From: Chelonoidis abingdonii
Taxonomy: Eukaryota; Chordata; Testudines; Testudinidae
Direction of reading: 5' to 3'
Assembly (NCBI RefSeq): GCF_003597395.2
Contig: NC_133771.1
Location: forward strand, 129,118,915 to 129,182,914
Length of the DNA stretch: 64,000 nt
Below the pieces are notes generated by a model that ran no database searches, was not told the origin of the DNA, and saw only the letters and a program-made list of their open reading frames with translations. The translations under genes were made by a program, and so were the position numbers. Of this stretch, positions 12,545-24,390 are shown one piece after another. Position 1 is the stretch's first letter; each line of letters begins with the position of its first letter.

Positions 12545-12990
12545 AACTAGGCTTGGCAAAACTTAATTTTTATAGTTTCTTATGGATAATATCAATGTTT
12601 ATTTTTAATCTTTTTCTTTAAAAAAATTTTATTTTTAATTTTCACAGTTGTGTGAATTTATGGGTTTTAAACACTTCTAAAATTTGTATGGATTTAAATG
12701 TTCACAGCTGCAGGAAACTGGTGTGTGTGTGTGTCAGACAATAATGATTTCATGATGCTAAACAATGAGATTCAACATGTTAAAGTTTTCTAATCGTTAA
12801 AACTCAAATTATGTATTTTGACAGATGTTGACAAACTAGCTTTAACTCAAACTCTTAAGTTCTCAAGCAGCATTTTTCTTTCTTTGCCTACTGTAAATTT
12901 TGATTATTATTGATGGAAATATTTCTGTTGTTTTGTGTGTATGGTGAAATTGATGTTTACCAATAGAAATCTAATCCTTCTGAGCCTGTG
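12545..12990 (+). repeat. Unassigned dispersed repeat, copy 1 of 2
   Basis: Aligns in the same orientation with 62859-63175. Both start ACTAGGC.TGGCA, share GGATAATATC.ATGTTTATTT, TTCACAGTTGTGTGAA, AGCATTTTTCTT and TGGAAATATTT, and end AATCCTTC. This copy is longer and carries a (TG)n microsatellite at about 12721-12734. I do not recognise a protein, promoter boxes or terminal inverted repeats, so the class is unknown. Confidence 0.7.
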
Positions 12991-13014
12991 AATAACCCAG
13001 GGATTAGGAATCCT

Positions 13015-13110
13015 TGCCCTATATCGGGTAGAGCAGGAATTTGAACCTGGGTCTCCTACATCCTAGATAAGGCTGCTAACCCACTAGACTATTGGCTAGT
13101 CTGAGATCCT
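13015..13110 (-). mobile_element. tRNA-derived SINE head (MIR-like)
   Basis: On the minus strand the segment contains AGTCTAGTGGGTTAGCAGCC followed by GACCCAGGTTCAAATTCCTG. These resemble the pol III A and B boxes of a tRNA-derived SINE. No CORE region is seen attached, so this is a 5' fragment. Confidence 0.55.
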
Positions 13111-13269
13111 CTTTCTCTGCCCACTTTTTCATGAAAGGGCTTGCATCAGTGTGAACAGAAATGTTAACCTCAAAATTATTTTGAAATAATGGAAATGGAA
13201 TCTTGTTTTCAGGCCAGCCTTGCTTAATGCTAACATAGCACCAGCCAGTCAAGGCTTTCACAGGGTGGT

Positions 13270-13500
13270 CTTGTGCTCAAAGTGCTGGGCTCGAGCTGGG
13301 AAGTCCCATCAGAATCTTCCTGTGTGACCTTGGGCAAATCACTGAGTCTATCTGTGCTTCAGTTCCTCAGCTGTAAAATGAAGAGGATAGAACTTTATTC
13401 CTCCCACCCTGGGTCTGTCATGTCTGTTCAAGCTGTTCAAGCCAGGGACTATTTCTTTCTGTGTGTTTACACCAAACCAGGTTATTGAGGCCTTTAGGTG
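13270..13500 (+). mobile_element. MIR/CORE-SINE copy
   Basis: The MIR core is recognisable: TGTGTGACCTTGGGCAAATC, then TTCAGTTCCTCAGCTGTAAA and a purine-rich AATGAAGAGGAT. Flanks are diverged. The small reading frame across it is meaningless. Confidence 0.75.
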
Positions 13501-13747
13501 CTACTGTAATAATACCAATGATGAATACTTTTAGAGGGAAATTTTAACCTGTCCTCTATGGGCTTGGAGGGCCTGGCTTCAGCAGAGCCGGTTCAGTTCT
13601 GCTATGCCGAGGAAGGCAGTATTTGGGAAGCCTGCAGAAGAGGGGTGCACCCTCCACCCAAGTGCCTGCAAAGAACAGTTCTGTACAGGTTGCCTTCTGT
13701 CAACTAGGGGCTAGTTGACAGAGCCTCACAGCTCTGCTTGAGATAGG

Positions 13748-13880
13748 TTTTGTAGATGTTATTCCCAGTCTATCTGTGGATACAGAAAGGTTGAATAACT
13801 TGTCTGAGGTCCAGACTAAGTCAGTGTCAGAGCTGGGATTAAAACCCAGTTTCTTTACTGCCTGTATCTTGCTCCATCCA
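13748..13880 (-). mobile_element. MIR/CORE-SINE fragment
   Basis: On the plus strand the reversed MIR order appears as TGAATAACTTGTCTGAGGTC, then GTCAGAGCTGGGATTAAAAC and CCACAAGACTACACTCCC. Confidence 0.65.
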
Positions 13881-15435
13881 CAAGACTACACTCCCTTTCC
13901 TAGCACGATGCTGTCAAATGGTACATACATTTTGGTGTTCTGTAGGTCAGACTGGCTAGGTGTGAAGGTGTTTACTATAGACCAGGTATTTCAAAACATG
14001 TTTTGCATCTGAGCTCAGGCTTTGTCTGCCACGAAGAGCCTGGAACAGAATTTTTATGGCTGAGTTACAGACCTGAACATGTTTTTCCATGAGAGAAGCT
14101 GACAAACCTTTAGAGAAACTGCCCTTAAAAACTTCACTGTAGCAGTGCTAGCAGGCAGCTTAGTAACATGACTGGATTTACTGTATGCATGCTGGTGGGC
14201 TTACATGAGTGTGAAGTAAACATCTTTCGAATGACTTGATGCCAGAGGGGGCATATATGGCATCCTCAAACAGCCTCAGTGAGACATCTGACCGATTAGA
14301 TATTTAGGTCAGGCACTGAGATACCAAGGTCATGCCACATCCTGTTTCTCTCATACAGCTGGGCCCTGATAAAATAGCAGTTGGTGAGACCACCAATCAG
14401 ATAAGGAGGCAGTTTGCGACAGTCTCAAATTATTGTTAGAGCAAGGGAGGTCCAGATAAGATCAGTCAGACACTGGAGTGATTTAGCTATTCCTGAGATT
14501 TTTTCCCTCCTTCCTGAAGACACTTTACGCAGCCAGTTTTTTGAATATGAATGCAAGGAGCACTCATGTAATCTTTTAACCATCCTCAGAGCAAAATACA
14601 AGGGTTGATTTATGGGCTGGATTAGCGAGAAACAGTAATTCTTTGCTCTTTATGATGTTTTGTCAGAAGGTGCAGTACCCTGCAGTCAGAACAGCATGAT
14701 TTCAAGTAGGTTTTACAAAAGGGTCTATAGACTGGGATGGCAGCGAGTAGGACAGCTCCTATAACAGAGCAGTTAATAAGTCGCAAGCACATAAATCATG
14801 CGACAGGTATTGAGTTTAACAGGGCAAGGCAGTAGCTTTTAAAAAGAGCAATTTAAGTTACTACCCTGTAGAAAGAAGCTGACTGAATGCCACGGATTTC
14901 CCCCTCCCCTCCATAAATTGCAATTAAGCTTTTTGTTTTTGCTGTCAAAAGATTTCATACATGTTTTGGGAACCCAAAGAAAATGGATGGGGAGAAGAGC
15001 TCAGTGTGATGCCTAAAGCTGAGTCTATACCTCTCACTTTGAGGGACATTGTTCATTTTAGTTCCAAAGCTACCTACGCTGCAAGCAAATGTATTTGGTA
15101 TTTTCAAACTATTTACATCAGAAATAAAGAATCATAAAATGGAGATTATAGAAAGCTATTTACACTAAAAGAACTGTTCCCATAACATTTTACTTTTCCT
15201 GCATGATGCATTGTTTTGTGTTCTTCATTTTGGGTCTTTGTCACATACTGGCTCACACATTTGTGCCTTGGCAGGATGAGAGGGATGGAGGAGGCCAAAA
15301 TAGAACGGTTCAAAGGATCCAGAAGGTCTCTTCTTCTGTCCCTAGGTGGAGTCAATAGGTGATGTCTTGAGAGTGTTTTCATGAACGCAAAATTGGGGTT
15401 GCCTGTGTCCCATGTCCTGCTCTATCACCTTTTGG
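13881..15435. other. No gene recognised
   Basis: Mixed AT-rich sequence with no supportable exon or transposon ends. A purine/pyrimidine mix near 14890-14960 includes AAATTGCAATTAAGC, but nothing specific can be named. Confidence 0.4.
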
Positions 15436-15710
15436 TAGTGCTGGTCCAGATGTGGTTTATGATTCTGTTTATTTTTCAACACAAACTAAATTTTCACTTT
15501 CATGGAAATTTTTCTTAATTTTTTTGGGTTTCATCAAAAACTTGCAAATTGAAAAATTTCAGCTAAACTGAATTGCTTTGGTTGCTGCAAATCAATTTTG
15601 ATTTTTTTTTTTTTACAAAATTAAAAAAATGAAAACTGACGCTTCCCTATGAAACTTCTGTTTTTGATGAAAAAGCATTGTGATTTAAAATTTTAACCCG
15701 CTCTGCTTTT
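15436..15710. mobile_element. A/T-rich fold-back MITE, decayed
   Basis: A TAGTGCTGGTCCAG start and a TTAACCCGCTCTGC end resemble the AGCTGGTC/GACCAGCT ends of the elements at 12393 and 49296. The inside consists of TTTCAT, CAAATTG and poly-A/T blocks. The copy is much diverged. Confidence 0.4.
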
Positions 15711-15974
15711 ACCTTGATGGACATGGATCCCCTCCCCTACATCTGCACAGTGCAGGTTCAAGCACTATAGCATCACCTAGTATATTATGCAAAAAAAAAT
15801 TTTCTTTCAGTATCTCACGCTGCTTTTTAACTAGTAGCAAATAGATTCATTACACTTGTGAGATCATTTTCAGTGAGGGTATTTGGTCCCCATTATAATA
15901 TATTAAGCTTTCTAACCAATGAAACAAGAGCCTAGAAATCTCTATACTTGAATACACAAAAGGTCCATCCAGCT

Positions 15975-16806
15975 CAGGGTATGGCTACACTTACATTTGT
16001 ACAGCGCTGGGAGTTACAGCTGTCTTCGTATAGCTGTGTAGGGAAAACGCTGCAGTGTGGCCTCACTGACAGCTACCAGTGCTGCAGTGTGGCCACATTT
16101 GCAGCATTGCAGTGCTGTTGGGAGTGGTGCATTGTGGGCAGCTATCCCAGTGTTCAAGTGGCTGCAACATGCTTTTCAAAACGGGGGGTGGGGTGGAGTG
16201 TGACAGGGAGCGTGGGGGAGACAGAGAGAGTGGATTTTTGGAGCTGACACTGTTGTCAGCTCCCTGCCTTGCAAGTTCTAAGGACTGGAAGATACACAGC
16301 ATCTACCTTCAATCATTTTAAAAGTTTTGACCCTTCCCCCACCCCTCTCTTATTCACTAAATGCAAATTATGCACTCCTAAATAGCCTTCAGACCACATA
16401 AGCAGCTGCTCAACACGGACTCCCCTCTCCCCTCAAACAAACAGCTGTGAACATTCCAAAGCAATTCCCCTGCCTCGGCTCGCTCGCTCGCTGGAGCAAA
16501 GAGCAGCTGTGTTTGTTTTTTAGAGCTCGTCGTTCAGCCATTCTTCCGGTTTGTTGTGGACAGGAATTCTGGGATACCTCTTAATACCCTGGAGGCCAAT
16601 AACAGCGCTGTTGGTGTCCACACCTGATGAGCAGCGCTGCATCACCAGCGCTGGAATCGCTACACCCCAAGCAGACCAGGTGTACAGCCAGCGCTGCAGC
16701 CAGGGAGTTGCAGCACTGGCTGTGCTTTGCAAGTGTGGACACAGAGTGAGTTGCAGCACTGTAACCCCATCACCAGCACTGCAACTCTCCAGTGTAGCCA
16801 AGCCCT
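15975..16806. mobile_element. MITE-like DNA transposon, 0.83 kb, inverted ends
   Basis: The left end CAGGGTATGGCTACACTTAC faces the right end CCAGTGTAGCCAAGCCCT. The next bases on both sides carry CAGCGCTG/CAGCACTG clusters in inverted order. The flanking bases give no clear target duplication (CTCA left, TAAA right), so the superfamily is open. The GC-rich ends generate several overlapping spurious reading frames at 15948-16808. Confidence 0.7.
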
Positions 16807-17213
16807 AAATATAGACTCTGACAATGATCAACGTCTGGTGTTTCAGGGGAAGGCAACCCCTTCTCCCCCTTAAAATGCATCTAACAGCAGTACAATGCAA
16901 CTGGAGAAACTTTCTCCAGATCCTAGGCTAATAATCAGCAAATACCAAGCAGCAAAAAGTGAAGAGCGCAATTACGTGAATCTGCAGCTGAGAATAACAA
17001 ATGTTGTCTGTTTCTGTAGCATGTCTGGAAGTGAAACTTTCAGGCCAGTAGATTGGAGGAAGTGTTCCATCTTGTGAACACAGCCAAAGTTTTTGGAAAT
17101 GGGGTGTATAGGCAGGATGTTGGACGTGTCTGTAAATTGCCAGCTTCTCTGTACAGGGGGATGCTAGCTGAAGGTTGAGTATGTTCTTCTTTTTATAGGA
17201 TGTATGTGTTTAC

Positions 17214-17332
17214 TGGGTCAGATTCTCACCTGGTGCAAATCAGCACAGCTCTGTCCTCAGTGAGGGAAACTGGAAAACTCCATTGAAGACAGAGGAACTA
17301 CACCAATTTTCTCCAGCTGAGGATCTGACCCA
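17214..17332. repeat. Palindromic repeat of ~119 bp
   Basis: Starts TGGGTCAGATTCTCACCTGG and ends CCAGCTGAGGATCTGACCCA. The arms pair for most of their length, with CATTGAAGAC near the centre. It is probably a MITE-like fold-back element. Confidence 0.65.
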
Positions 17333-17910
17333 CTGTGTTTCAGTTGTCATTGCTGGTTGTTCTTTGTGGAACTTTTCTAGACTCAAGAAGATGCTTACTA
17401 GCTCTGGAGCTGGTTGAATACCATTAGTCACTTACTCAATGAATGTCATGACATTTTCCATATTAATTATTATTTTTAATATTCACTTAGCCATACAGCT
17501 GGGCTAATACAAGAAAAAATGTATTTAGGAAATTTATTTGGCAAATTTTGTGATTTTTAAAAAAAAATAAATTATTTGAATTTTATGTTGGTCTGCCATT
17601 TGTTGCCTCTCTGTAATTCCTCTTCACATCATATTCACAGTCAAGCTGTCCACCAACCAACAAAACTCTGACAGATACACTAGTCTATTGCATTTGTATT
17701 TGCTTCTCAGTGAAAAACCTTTTTCTTAGTCCATTTCATCGCTTAGTTTCCATCATGGCTGACAGGATACAAATATATGCGTGAGGGGTGGCCTTCTCCC
17801 CCAGGCTCTGCTCCTGCAAACTTTTATGAGTGAGGCCGTTGACGCCCCACCAACAAGGCTGTATGGATAGTTGCTGTACCCACTTTTCTCCATTCTTTCT
17901 GTAGATAAGG

Positions 17911-17972
17911 AAATCTTGGTCCCATTGAAATCAGTGGCAAAACCTCCACTGACTACAATGGCGCCAGGATTT
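17911..17972. repeat. Palindromic repeat of ~62 bp
   Basis: A 27-base left arm starting AAATCTTGGTCCCATTGAAA matches the reverse complement of the right arm at 22 of 27 positions. The centre lies between CAGTGG and CCACTG. It resembles the palindromes at 2584 and 61168. Confidence 0.6.
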
Positions 17973-19160
17973 CACCCGAGGAACAAAGGGATAATAAACA
18001 TCAGAGGGTAAGGAGATTGAGATGACCTGCTCCTTCTTTCTGAGACAGCAGGAATCCTTCATCATGACAGACTTCAGATACTCTTAGCACAGTGCCAGTG
18101 TTAACAAATAACATAAGACATTCTCAATCACACTCCCGCTCCTTTATACTGCATAAGGTGAACCTAACTCAGTCTCTTCTCAGGACTCTTATTTTGAGTC
18201 TACGATGCAGTTAATACAAAAGTATTTCTTTTTTCCGCATTCAGAGTTTGAATAATGGGATTGGGTTTTGTGTGTGTGGTTATTTATTTATTTTTCCGAA
18301 GATGGAGGAACACAAATGCATGAAGTAGTGCTATAACTGAGAATATATTAATAGCTCTGCTAAGAGAATAACAAAAAGGTTCTGTTAACAAACCCAGATA
18401 CGAATGAAGTGCCAGAAAGTAAATTATCCCAAACAAGAATATGTGTGCTGTTTTCCCCGCAAGTTCTTTAAAAGAGTCAGAAACTTTCTCCCAGTAGTTG
18501 CTGTGTAAAGAATTTTGGTGCCTATGTAGAAGCATCTGGACCTAAATATTTAAAATCAACAAAAACATGAAACAAATATCCATCTGGGTTTTCCAAGTAA
18601 AGCCACAACTACTGGAATTCATTAAGTGCCTTCATCTGCAAAAGTGAATGCCTCGTTTGTTTCAGCTTATCTATCATCTTCCATTTAAGATGCACACAAC
18701 CCTCTTTAGTGATTAGTTTTTTGTTTTGTTTTTCATTTTTCTTCCTCCTAATCAAATTGGAAATTACTCAGGCTGGGTGAACTGGTGACTCAATTAGAAA
18801 AGCCTTTTTGCAAAATTCTTAAGTCCCAAAATTTCAGTGTGTTGGAATGTGAATACAGGATCCAGCAACCTGCATATGTATAACTGGCCTTGCTACTTAT
18901 ACAGCACCTTCCAACCCCCAGAAAAACCATACATGGAAAGAATGTTATGGTTGCAAAGTAGGGTATGAAGAAGGGTGCCAAATGAACATTGCATGGGCAA
19001 TTTTAATGGTATCATTTCTTAACTTTAGAGTGCTTGACTTTTCAATCTCAACATTCTTTTAATGTTTTTTTGGAAGTAATTGCCTAATATTTTTAAAACA
19101 AACAAAAAAATACCCCAATTTCTATCATGAGGAACCATATTGACCCCCAACTCTGGTTAT
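17973..19160. other. No supportable gene; one 83-codon hydrophobic open frame
   Basis: A minus-strand frame at 18535-18284 would encode a hydrophobic peptide with two possible membrane segments. I recognise no family and it lacks clear splice or promoter signals. The rest is unique-looking AT-rich DNA. Confidence 0.35.
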
Positions 19161-19162
19161 TT

Positions 19163-19450
19163 AGGATATGTCTAGAGTGCAATAAGAAACCTGTACTTGG
19201 CTTATGTCAGCTGTCTCAGACTTGTGGGCCTTGGACTGGAAGACTATAAAAATTGAAGTGTAGACATTTGGGCTCAGGCTGGAACCTGGGCTTTGAGACC
19301 ACATGAGAGGGGAGGGTCTCAGAGCCCAGGCTCCAGCCTGAGCCTGAATATCTAAAATGGAATTTTATAGCCCCATGTGCTTGAGGCCCAGTCAGCTGAC
19401 CGAGGCTTTGAGACTCAATGCCATGTGTTTATTGCAGTGGAGACATATCC
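19163..19450. mobile_element. Palindromic MITE, copy 1 (related to 54276)
   Basis: The left end AGGATATGTCTAGAGTGCAA pairs with the right end TTGCAGTGGAGACATATCCT. Inside, GGGCTCAGGCTGGAACCTGG pairs with CCAGGCTCCAGCCTGAGCC around a GAGGGGAGGGTCTCAG centre. TA borders both ends. A second copy with the same plan lies at 54276-54583. Superfamily unresolved (Tc1-like or PIF/Harbinger-like by its boundaries). Confidence 0.75.
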
Positions 19451-19599
19451 TACCAGAGTACAGACCTCTGGATCCACAGCACAGACCCAATTGAGCTAAT
19501 GGAGTAACTGATAGAGGATAACCGTCGACTACTGCTATGTGGACCAGCTGTTTGAGGGGAAGGGTGGATTTCACAGGTATTTGCTGAAAGCAAAAGATA

Positions 19600-19665
19600 T
19601 ACAGATTCAGAAATCCTGGGTTCAATTCCAGGTTCTGGAGAGGAGTGTTCTATAATGGTTATAGA
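19600..19665 (+). mobile_element. SINE fragment (tRNA-like B box)
   Basis: AATCCTGGGTTCAATTCCAG followed by GGAGAGGAGTGTTCTATAAT matches the 5' part of reptile MIR-like SINEs as I remember them. Too short for a firm class. Confidence 0.4.
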
Positions 19666-19719
19666 TCATTCTGCTCCTGTGTCCCAGCCTGTACATGTTG
19701 CCTTCTAATGATCCCTGGC

Positions 19720-19965
19720 TCTTTTCTCCCTCTGCTCCTATCTACCCAACCCCATTCCCAGCTACTGCCCTCCTCTGTGCCTATCTACCTCCTCTCCCTC
19801 ATCTACTATCCATCACCCTGGCTGCTACCCTCCATGCTTCCATTCCACTTTGCTGTCCCTTACCTTCTGGCTCCGAGTCCTGCAACACCCTGTGTCCCTC
19901 TGCCAACTTCCTCATCTCTTTGCATTCCAGTCAGGCAGCTTCCTTCCTTCTCCATGCTAGATGGG
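19720..19965 (+). repeat. Pyrimidine-rich stretch, loosely repetitive
   Basis: Strongly C/T-biased on the plus strand with recurring CTATCTACC, CCTCCTCT and TGCTACCCT words. It opens two overlapping Pro/Ser/Leu-rich reading frames (110 and 111 codons) that are best explained by composition. Confidence 0.5.
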
Positions 19966-20819
19966 CACCAGCATTGATAGCACAGGCTAGACAGTCTCTC
20001 TGCACTGTTCCCAGCATCATGAAGCAATGATAGGGAAAGTTCAGCTCCGCCACGGCAACCCTGGTATGGAACATGCTCATTGCTGTCCTGCAGATGGACT
20101 CTCCGAGTCCCTGCTCCAGATCAAGCTGGAACTTCTTGACAGAATGCTTGTTAAAATTCTTTGACCGTGGTCAGAGCAACATATTCCAGAAACCTTCCTC
20201 TGCCCCCAAATCTCATTCTTGGAAACAACCTTTTTTCCTGAAGCTTTCAAAAACAATTCAGCCTGGCATGGAAAATTCAGCCCAAACAGTTAGTTTGACA
20301 AAGGTATTAGCAACAGGCAACGGTCTTCAAATGGAAAGTGTTGAGCAACCTTAACTCTAGGCAATGCCAGCTCTGCCTGTAATGCCAGCAAAGGCCTATA
20401 ATGTGGCATATAGTAATAGCACCATGCTGAGTGATGTAGAGGTGCTCTACTTCAGTGGTCCTTCCAGAAGGCAGCATGCTCCAGAGAACTGCCAAGGAGC
20501 GTAGGTAGGCACCCTGCCACCTTTAAAGAAGGTACAGTCTGCACTCTGCTCTCTCACCACCCCAATCTTCCGACTGACTGGAGAGGGAACAGGATCTTAC
20601 CTCCTTTCTGCCCTTCCCCACACCTTTGTACAGTTCTTGTGCTTCCTGAATATGACGACTTCCATTGTGTCTGGCCCTCAAAATAGGCACTTTCTCCTTC
20701 CTTTGCACATCCGTGCAGGGCGAAAACACAGGCTGATCTTAAAGATCTTTCCAACATCAGCCAACAAGTTTACGTTCAATATAAGGAATTGGCCAATATG
20801 TCACTAACAGAGAGGAATG

Positions 20820-21250
20820 ATAGTCCAGTGGTTAAGGTGCTAGGCTGGAGCCAGGGGCGGCTCTAGACATTTTGCCGCCCCAAGCACGGTGGCATGCCAC
20901 GGGGTGCGCTTTGCCGGTCGCTAGTCCCGTGGCTTCAGTGGACCTCCCGTAGGCGTGCCTGCAGAGGGTCCACTGGTCCCGCGGCTCCACCAAAGCCCTC
21001 CCGGCAACCAGCAGAGCGCCCTCCATGGCATGCCGCCCCAAGTATGCGCTTGGCGTGCTGGGGCCTGGAGCCGCCCCTGGCTGGAGCCACAGGTTCAGTT
21101 CCTTGCTCTGCTGCAGGCTTCCCATGTGACCCTGGGAAGATCTCTTGACTTCTCAGTGCTTCCTTCTCCATCTATACAATGGGGATAATAGTACTTCCCT
21201 TCTTCACAAGGGTTGCTGAGAGGGACTCATAGTACAGTAACAGAGGTAGA
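20820..21250 (+). mobile_element. MIR/CORE-SINE interrupted by a hAT MITE
   Basis: The head TAGTCCAGTGGTTAAGGTGC ends at GCTGGAGC (20851). The body resumes at 21080 with the same GCTGGAGC, then CCACAGGTTCAGTTCC, CATGTGACCCTGGG and ACAATGGGGATAATAGTACT. Removing the insert gives a continuous MIR order, so the MIR is the older element. Confidence 0.75.
20852..21079. mobile_element. hAT MITE, 228 bp, with exact 8-bp target duplication
   Basis: The ends are CAGGGGCGGCTCTA and GGAGCCGCCCCTG, near-perfect inverted repeats beginning CAGGGG as in hAT elements. The flanking octamer GCTGGAGC is present at 20844-20851 and 21080-21087, the hAT target duplication length. The inside is GC-rich (GGCATGCC repeats near both ends) and non-coding, and causes several false reading frames. 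Confidence 0.9.
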
Positions 21251-24179
21251 TCCATGTGACAAACATTGGTGGCTGTGGATCTACTGAGCAAACTGAGCCT
21301 TCTTTCATGTTATTTCCTGCTTCTGTTTCTCTTCTTTTTCTTCTGTTTTCTTCTTACCTTCCTGTGCTCTGCCTTTGCCCTCTCAATTTAGACTTCAGTG
21401 CTATATTTACAGTTTTCAGAGACAGTCCAATCCAGTATGTGGGAGTATATGTGTGCCAACTTGTAATATATCCCAACACCTACATCAGTATATGTTCAGT
21501 GAATAGATGCACTTTTGCAAAGCTATTTCTGTTTCTTTGTTTTAAATTAATGTGGAATATTTAAATAGTTTCAGTTTAAAAAAATAAAGGCAGAAAAGGT
21601 AAATATCCTAAATTCTTGTTGCTTTCTTAAGCAATAAGTCTTCTTAAGCCCGATTGCAAGGGGAGCAAATTATTCCAAGATGTTCTCAAGAACGGAGGTA
21701 ATCACTGATTTTTATACTTGTTTTCTGCCCTCCTATTTGGTGTGGATTCTATATAATTTTAATAAAAGGGCTCATTTTTTTTCACTGTAATGTCTCTTTA
21801 ACACTGTGGGAGTTATAAACACTGTAATAATTTTACCACTTTCATATTTAAAAATAATATGCCCTCTAAACATTTACAGTCAAGATTTGTTTTCCTTCAG
21901 ATGTGTAAATAACACATAGTAATTTGCATCTCATGCATAAATCTCTCTCCTGTTGAATGCAAATTAAAAATAAAAAACAACCTTCCCTCACTTTTTTTTC
22001 ACCTTCTCATATTTATGGCAATTTAGCTTGGTAATTCTTCCAAGCAGGATTTGGGGGTTTATATGTGTTTTTTTGTTAATTTTTTAGGGGTTAAATCTCT
22101 TTTTGCAGTTTTCTTCCACTGAATATTAAGAAGTTCAGAATCGATTAATCGCTCTTCCTTTTGCAGCCCAAGTGAAAGTATTTCAGGCTTTATGTATCCC
22201 AGGTGAACGCATTTTAAATATGGATGTGGGTACGTGCATGCTCACGGACACACCTGTCTGTCTCTTTTTGGGATTCAAATGAATTAAGTTTCTTGGTTCC
22301 TTGCAGAACAATATCAGTGCAACTTTAATCAATTTGAATTTGCTGGCAAACCAAAACCAAGGCATTTATCAGGATGAACCTTGATGGACTGAATGGGCAT
22401 TTCTTGCAGCTGAAGACTCTTCTTGAAATTTCATGTCATTCACCTGAAAGTTGTTAAAGCACTGAATTACAAGAAGCTCTCTTCTGTCTTGCACTGATCA
22501 TGTTGTCTGGTGAAACCCTAAGGGCTGTTTTACTCTGAGTTTCCTGCAGTGGTAGTTTCTGTGCCTACTGATCAGTTTCCTGGGTCTCAGCCCAGGAATA
22601 AATACTTTCTCTGGGGAGTCTGCCTGCCTTTGTAAAAATATGACAAAAATATCTCATCTAGTCATCTTCCTCAGCTGTGATTGACTCAATGTAAAGCATT
22701 TTGTGATGCAGTGAATGAAAGACACTATCTAGAATAAATTGCGTGGCATTGGTAGCTACACCCAAGAAAGATGGGTTGCAGCTCCAGCAGCCAAGCTAGC
22801 TCCCATATGTTGGTGTTTGGTGTGCTCTTCACATCAAGGGTAGCATATCCCCGATGGCCAGTGATATGTGCACTAAAAACTCCCCAGCTGTCTGAGGCAG
22901 GAGTTATTTTAGTGGTCAGTTCTAAAGGGCCTGATGAGCTATGGGTGAGTGTTTCCTCAGCTGTGGCCTGCACACAGCACTGCTAATTTTAAATCACAGC
23001 AAAGAAAGGAAAGGACGTGGCAGTGGAATGATTGCAGCTGCTCATCACAGGGAGGCAAGCAGCATTTGTGTAAGTAGAAAGAATGCTGGACCTCCCAGCT
23101 TACTCCCACAGGAGATAACAGAAAAAACATTTGCTCCCACCCTCTGCACTTTCAAAAATAAATAAATCTGCAAACGCTGTGTTTTTCCAGAGGTGTTTTG
23201 GGTTTTAATCTTGGCTGCTTGCTGCATGGATACCCCTTCCCCTCACGACATCGAATAACATCAGGCCTGATTATGCTCTCATTTAAAGTTCTGTGAATCA
23301 AGATCAACTCCACTGAAGTTAAAGGGCCTGACCCTCTATTACCTTTGTGTAGTCATTTCACTGATGCAAAATGAACACTATGGCAGTATTCTGGTATCCA
23401 CTTCGCGCCGACGCAAAACACAACACACATGGAGGACTGCGCCCAGTGGCGCTACACTGATGCCAAGGTGTTGTGGAGAGAATCAGGTTCACCACTTTAT
23501 CTGGCTTCTTATCTGCTATTATATTGTTTTATGGTGCTCTATAACTGTGTTTGAAATTGCTCTACTGCAGACCAGGCACCTTGGTGGAAGGGAGAGGCTG
23601 CTTTATCGGTAAGATTATTGTTCATAATTATGGTTTGGCAAACAGTTGAGCACAGGATCTTGTGTATCTGGAATTGATTGTGGAGAGTTTTTTTATCTTC
23701 AAGATATGGCCAAGACAAAGAACTGAAAACCCCACATGCCTGTAAACTATGATTGTGTGTAGTCTGCTTCTCGCAGGCAGGCAAGTGAAGCTTCACAATG
23801 ATGGCCAGACATGTCTGTTTTGAATTCAGTTTTTCAGGAACTGTCACTTGTTTGGCTCTTAGCAGGGATCTGGTTGTGCACCCCTCAGCTGCCTTCACCC
23901 ACTGAAATCAATGGGAGTTTTAAGTGGGATGTGAATACAGCACATGGCCGTAGGCAGCCTGTCCCCTTTCTTCATGTTGTGTCATTGCTTTACTGGGGTT
24001 AGTCCAGCTGACTCCAGGATACCAAACCCCATTGCAGGAATTCAGAGCAATGCAGAGCATCTGCCACAGTCTCTGAATTCAGACTTTGCTCTCTAGCTGG
24101 ATACTCTGCTATCAGTGAGGCTGGTAGACATGGCTGGCTGGAAGTTATATGAGCAAGTCTGTTAATGTTTGCCATTATA
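21251..24179. other. No gene recognised
   Basis: AT-rich sequence. At 21921-21966 there is a small cluster of octamer-like words (ATTTGCAT-type TTTGCATCTCATGCATAA and TGCAAATTAA), which could be homeodomain/POU sites. Near 23265-23345 there is a decayed CACTGAAGTTAAAGGGCCTG palindrome remnant. No exon can be supported. Confidence 0.4.
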
Positions 24180-24390
24180 TAGGAACTTGCATCTGACATC
24201 TCAAAGCTCATTTAAATAATTATTTAAGCACAGCACTCTTGTGGGCAGGGCATCATTATAGCTATTGGGTAGGGTGACAGACTGAGGCACAGAGCAGTTA
24301 AAATGACTTGTGCATAGCGGAGCTGAGCTACGAGTCATGACTCTTAATACCCTGCTTTAACCCCTGGACTCTAACTCATCCCTTCCAGTT
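24180..24390 (-). mobile_element. MIR/CORE-SINE copy
   Basis: Plus-strand order is that of a reversed MIR: AGACTGAGGCACAGAGCAGT, TAAAATGACTTGTGCATAG, GGAGCTGAGCTACGAGTCAT and a CCCCTGGACTCTAA end. Confidence 0.7.

Noticed and set aside
15975..16808. CpG-island promoter
   Set aside because: The GC-rich ends are paired inverted repeats of a transposon and no exon follows.
19645..20030. Two overlapping 110-111 codon frames
   Set aside because: Pyrimidine-rich composition removes stops in several frames; no domain.
20832..21188. Five overlapping frames on both strands
   Set aside because: All are by-products of a GC-rich hAT MITE.
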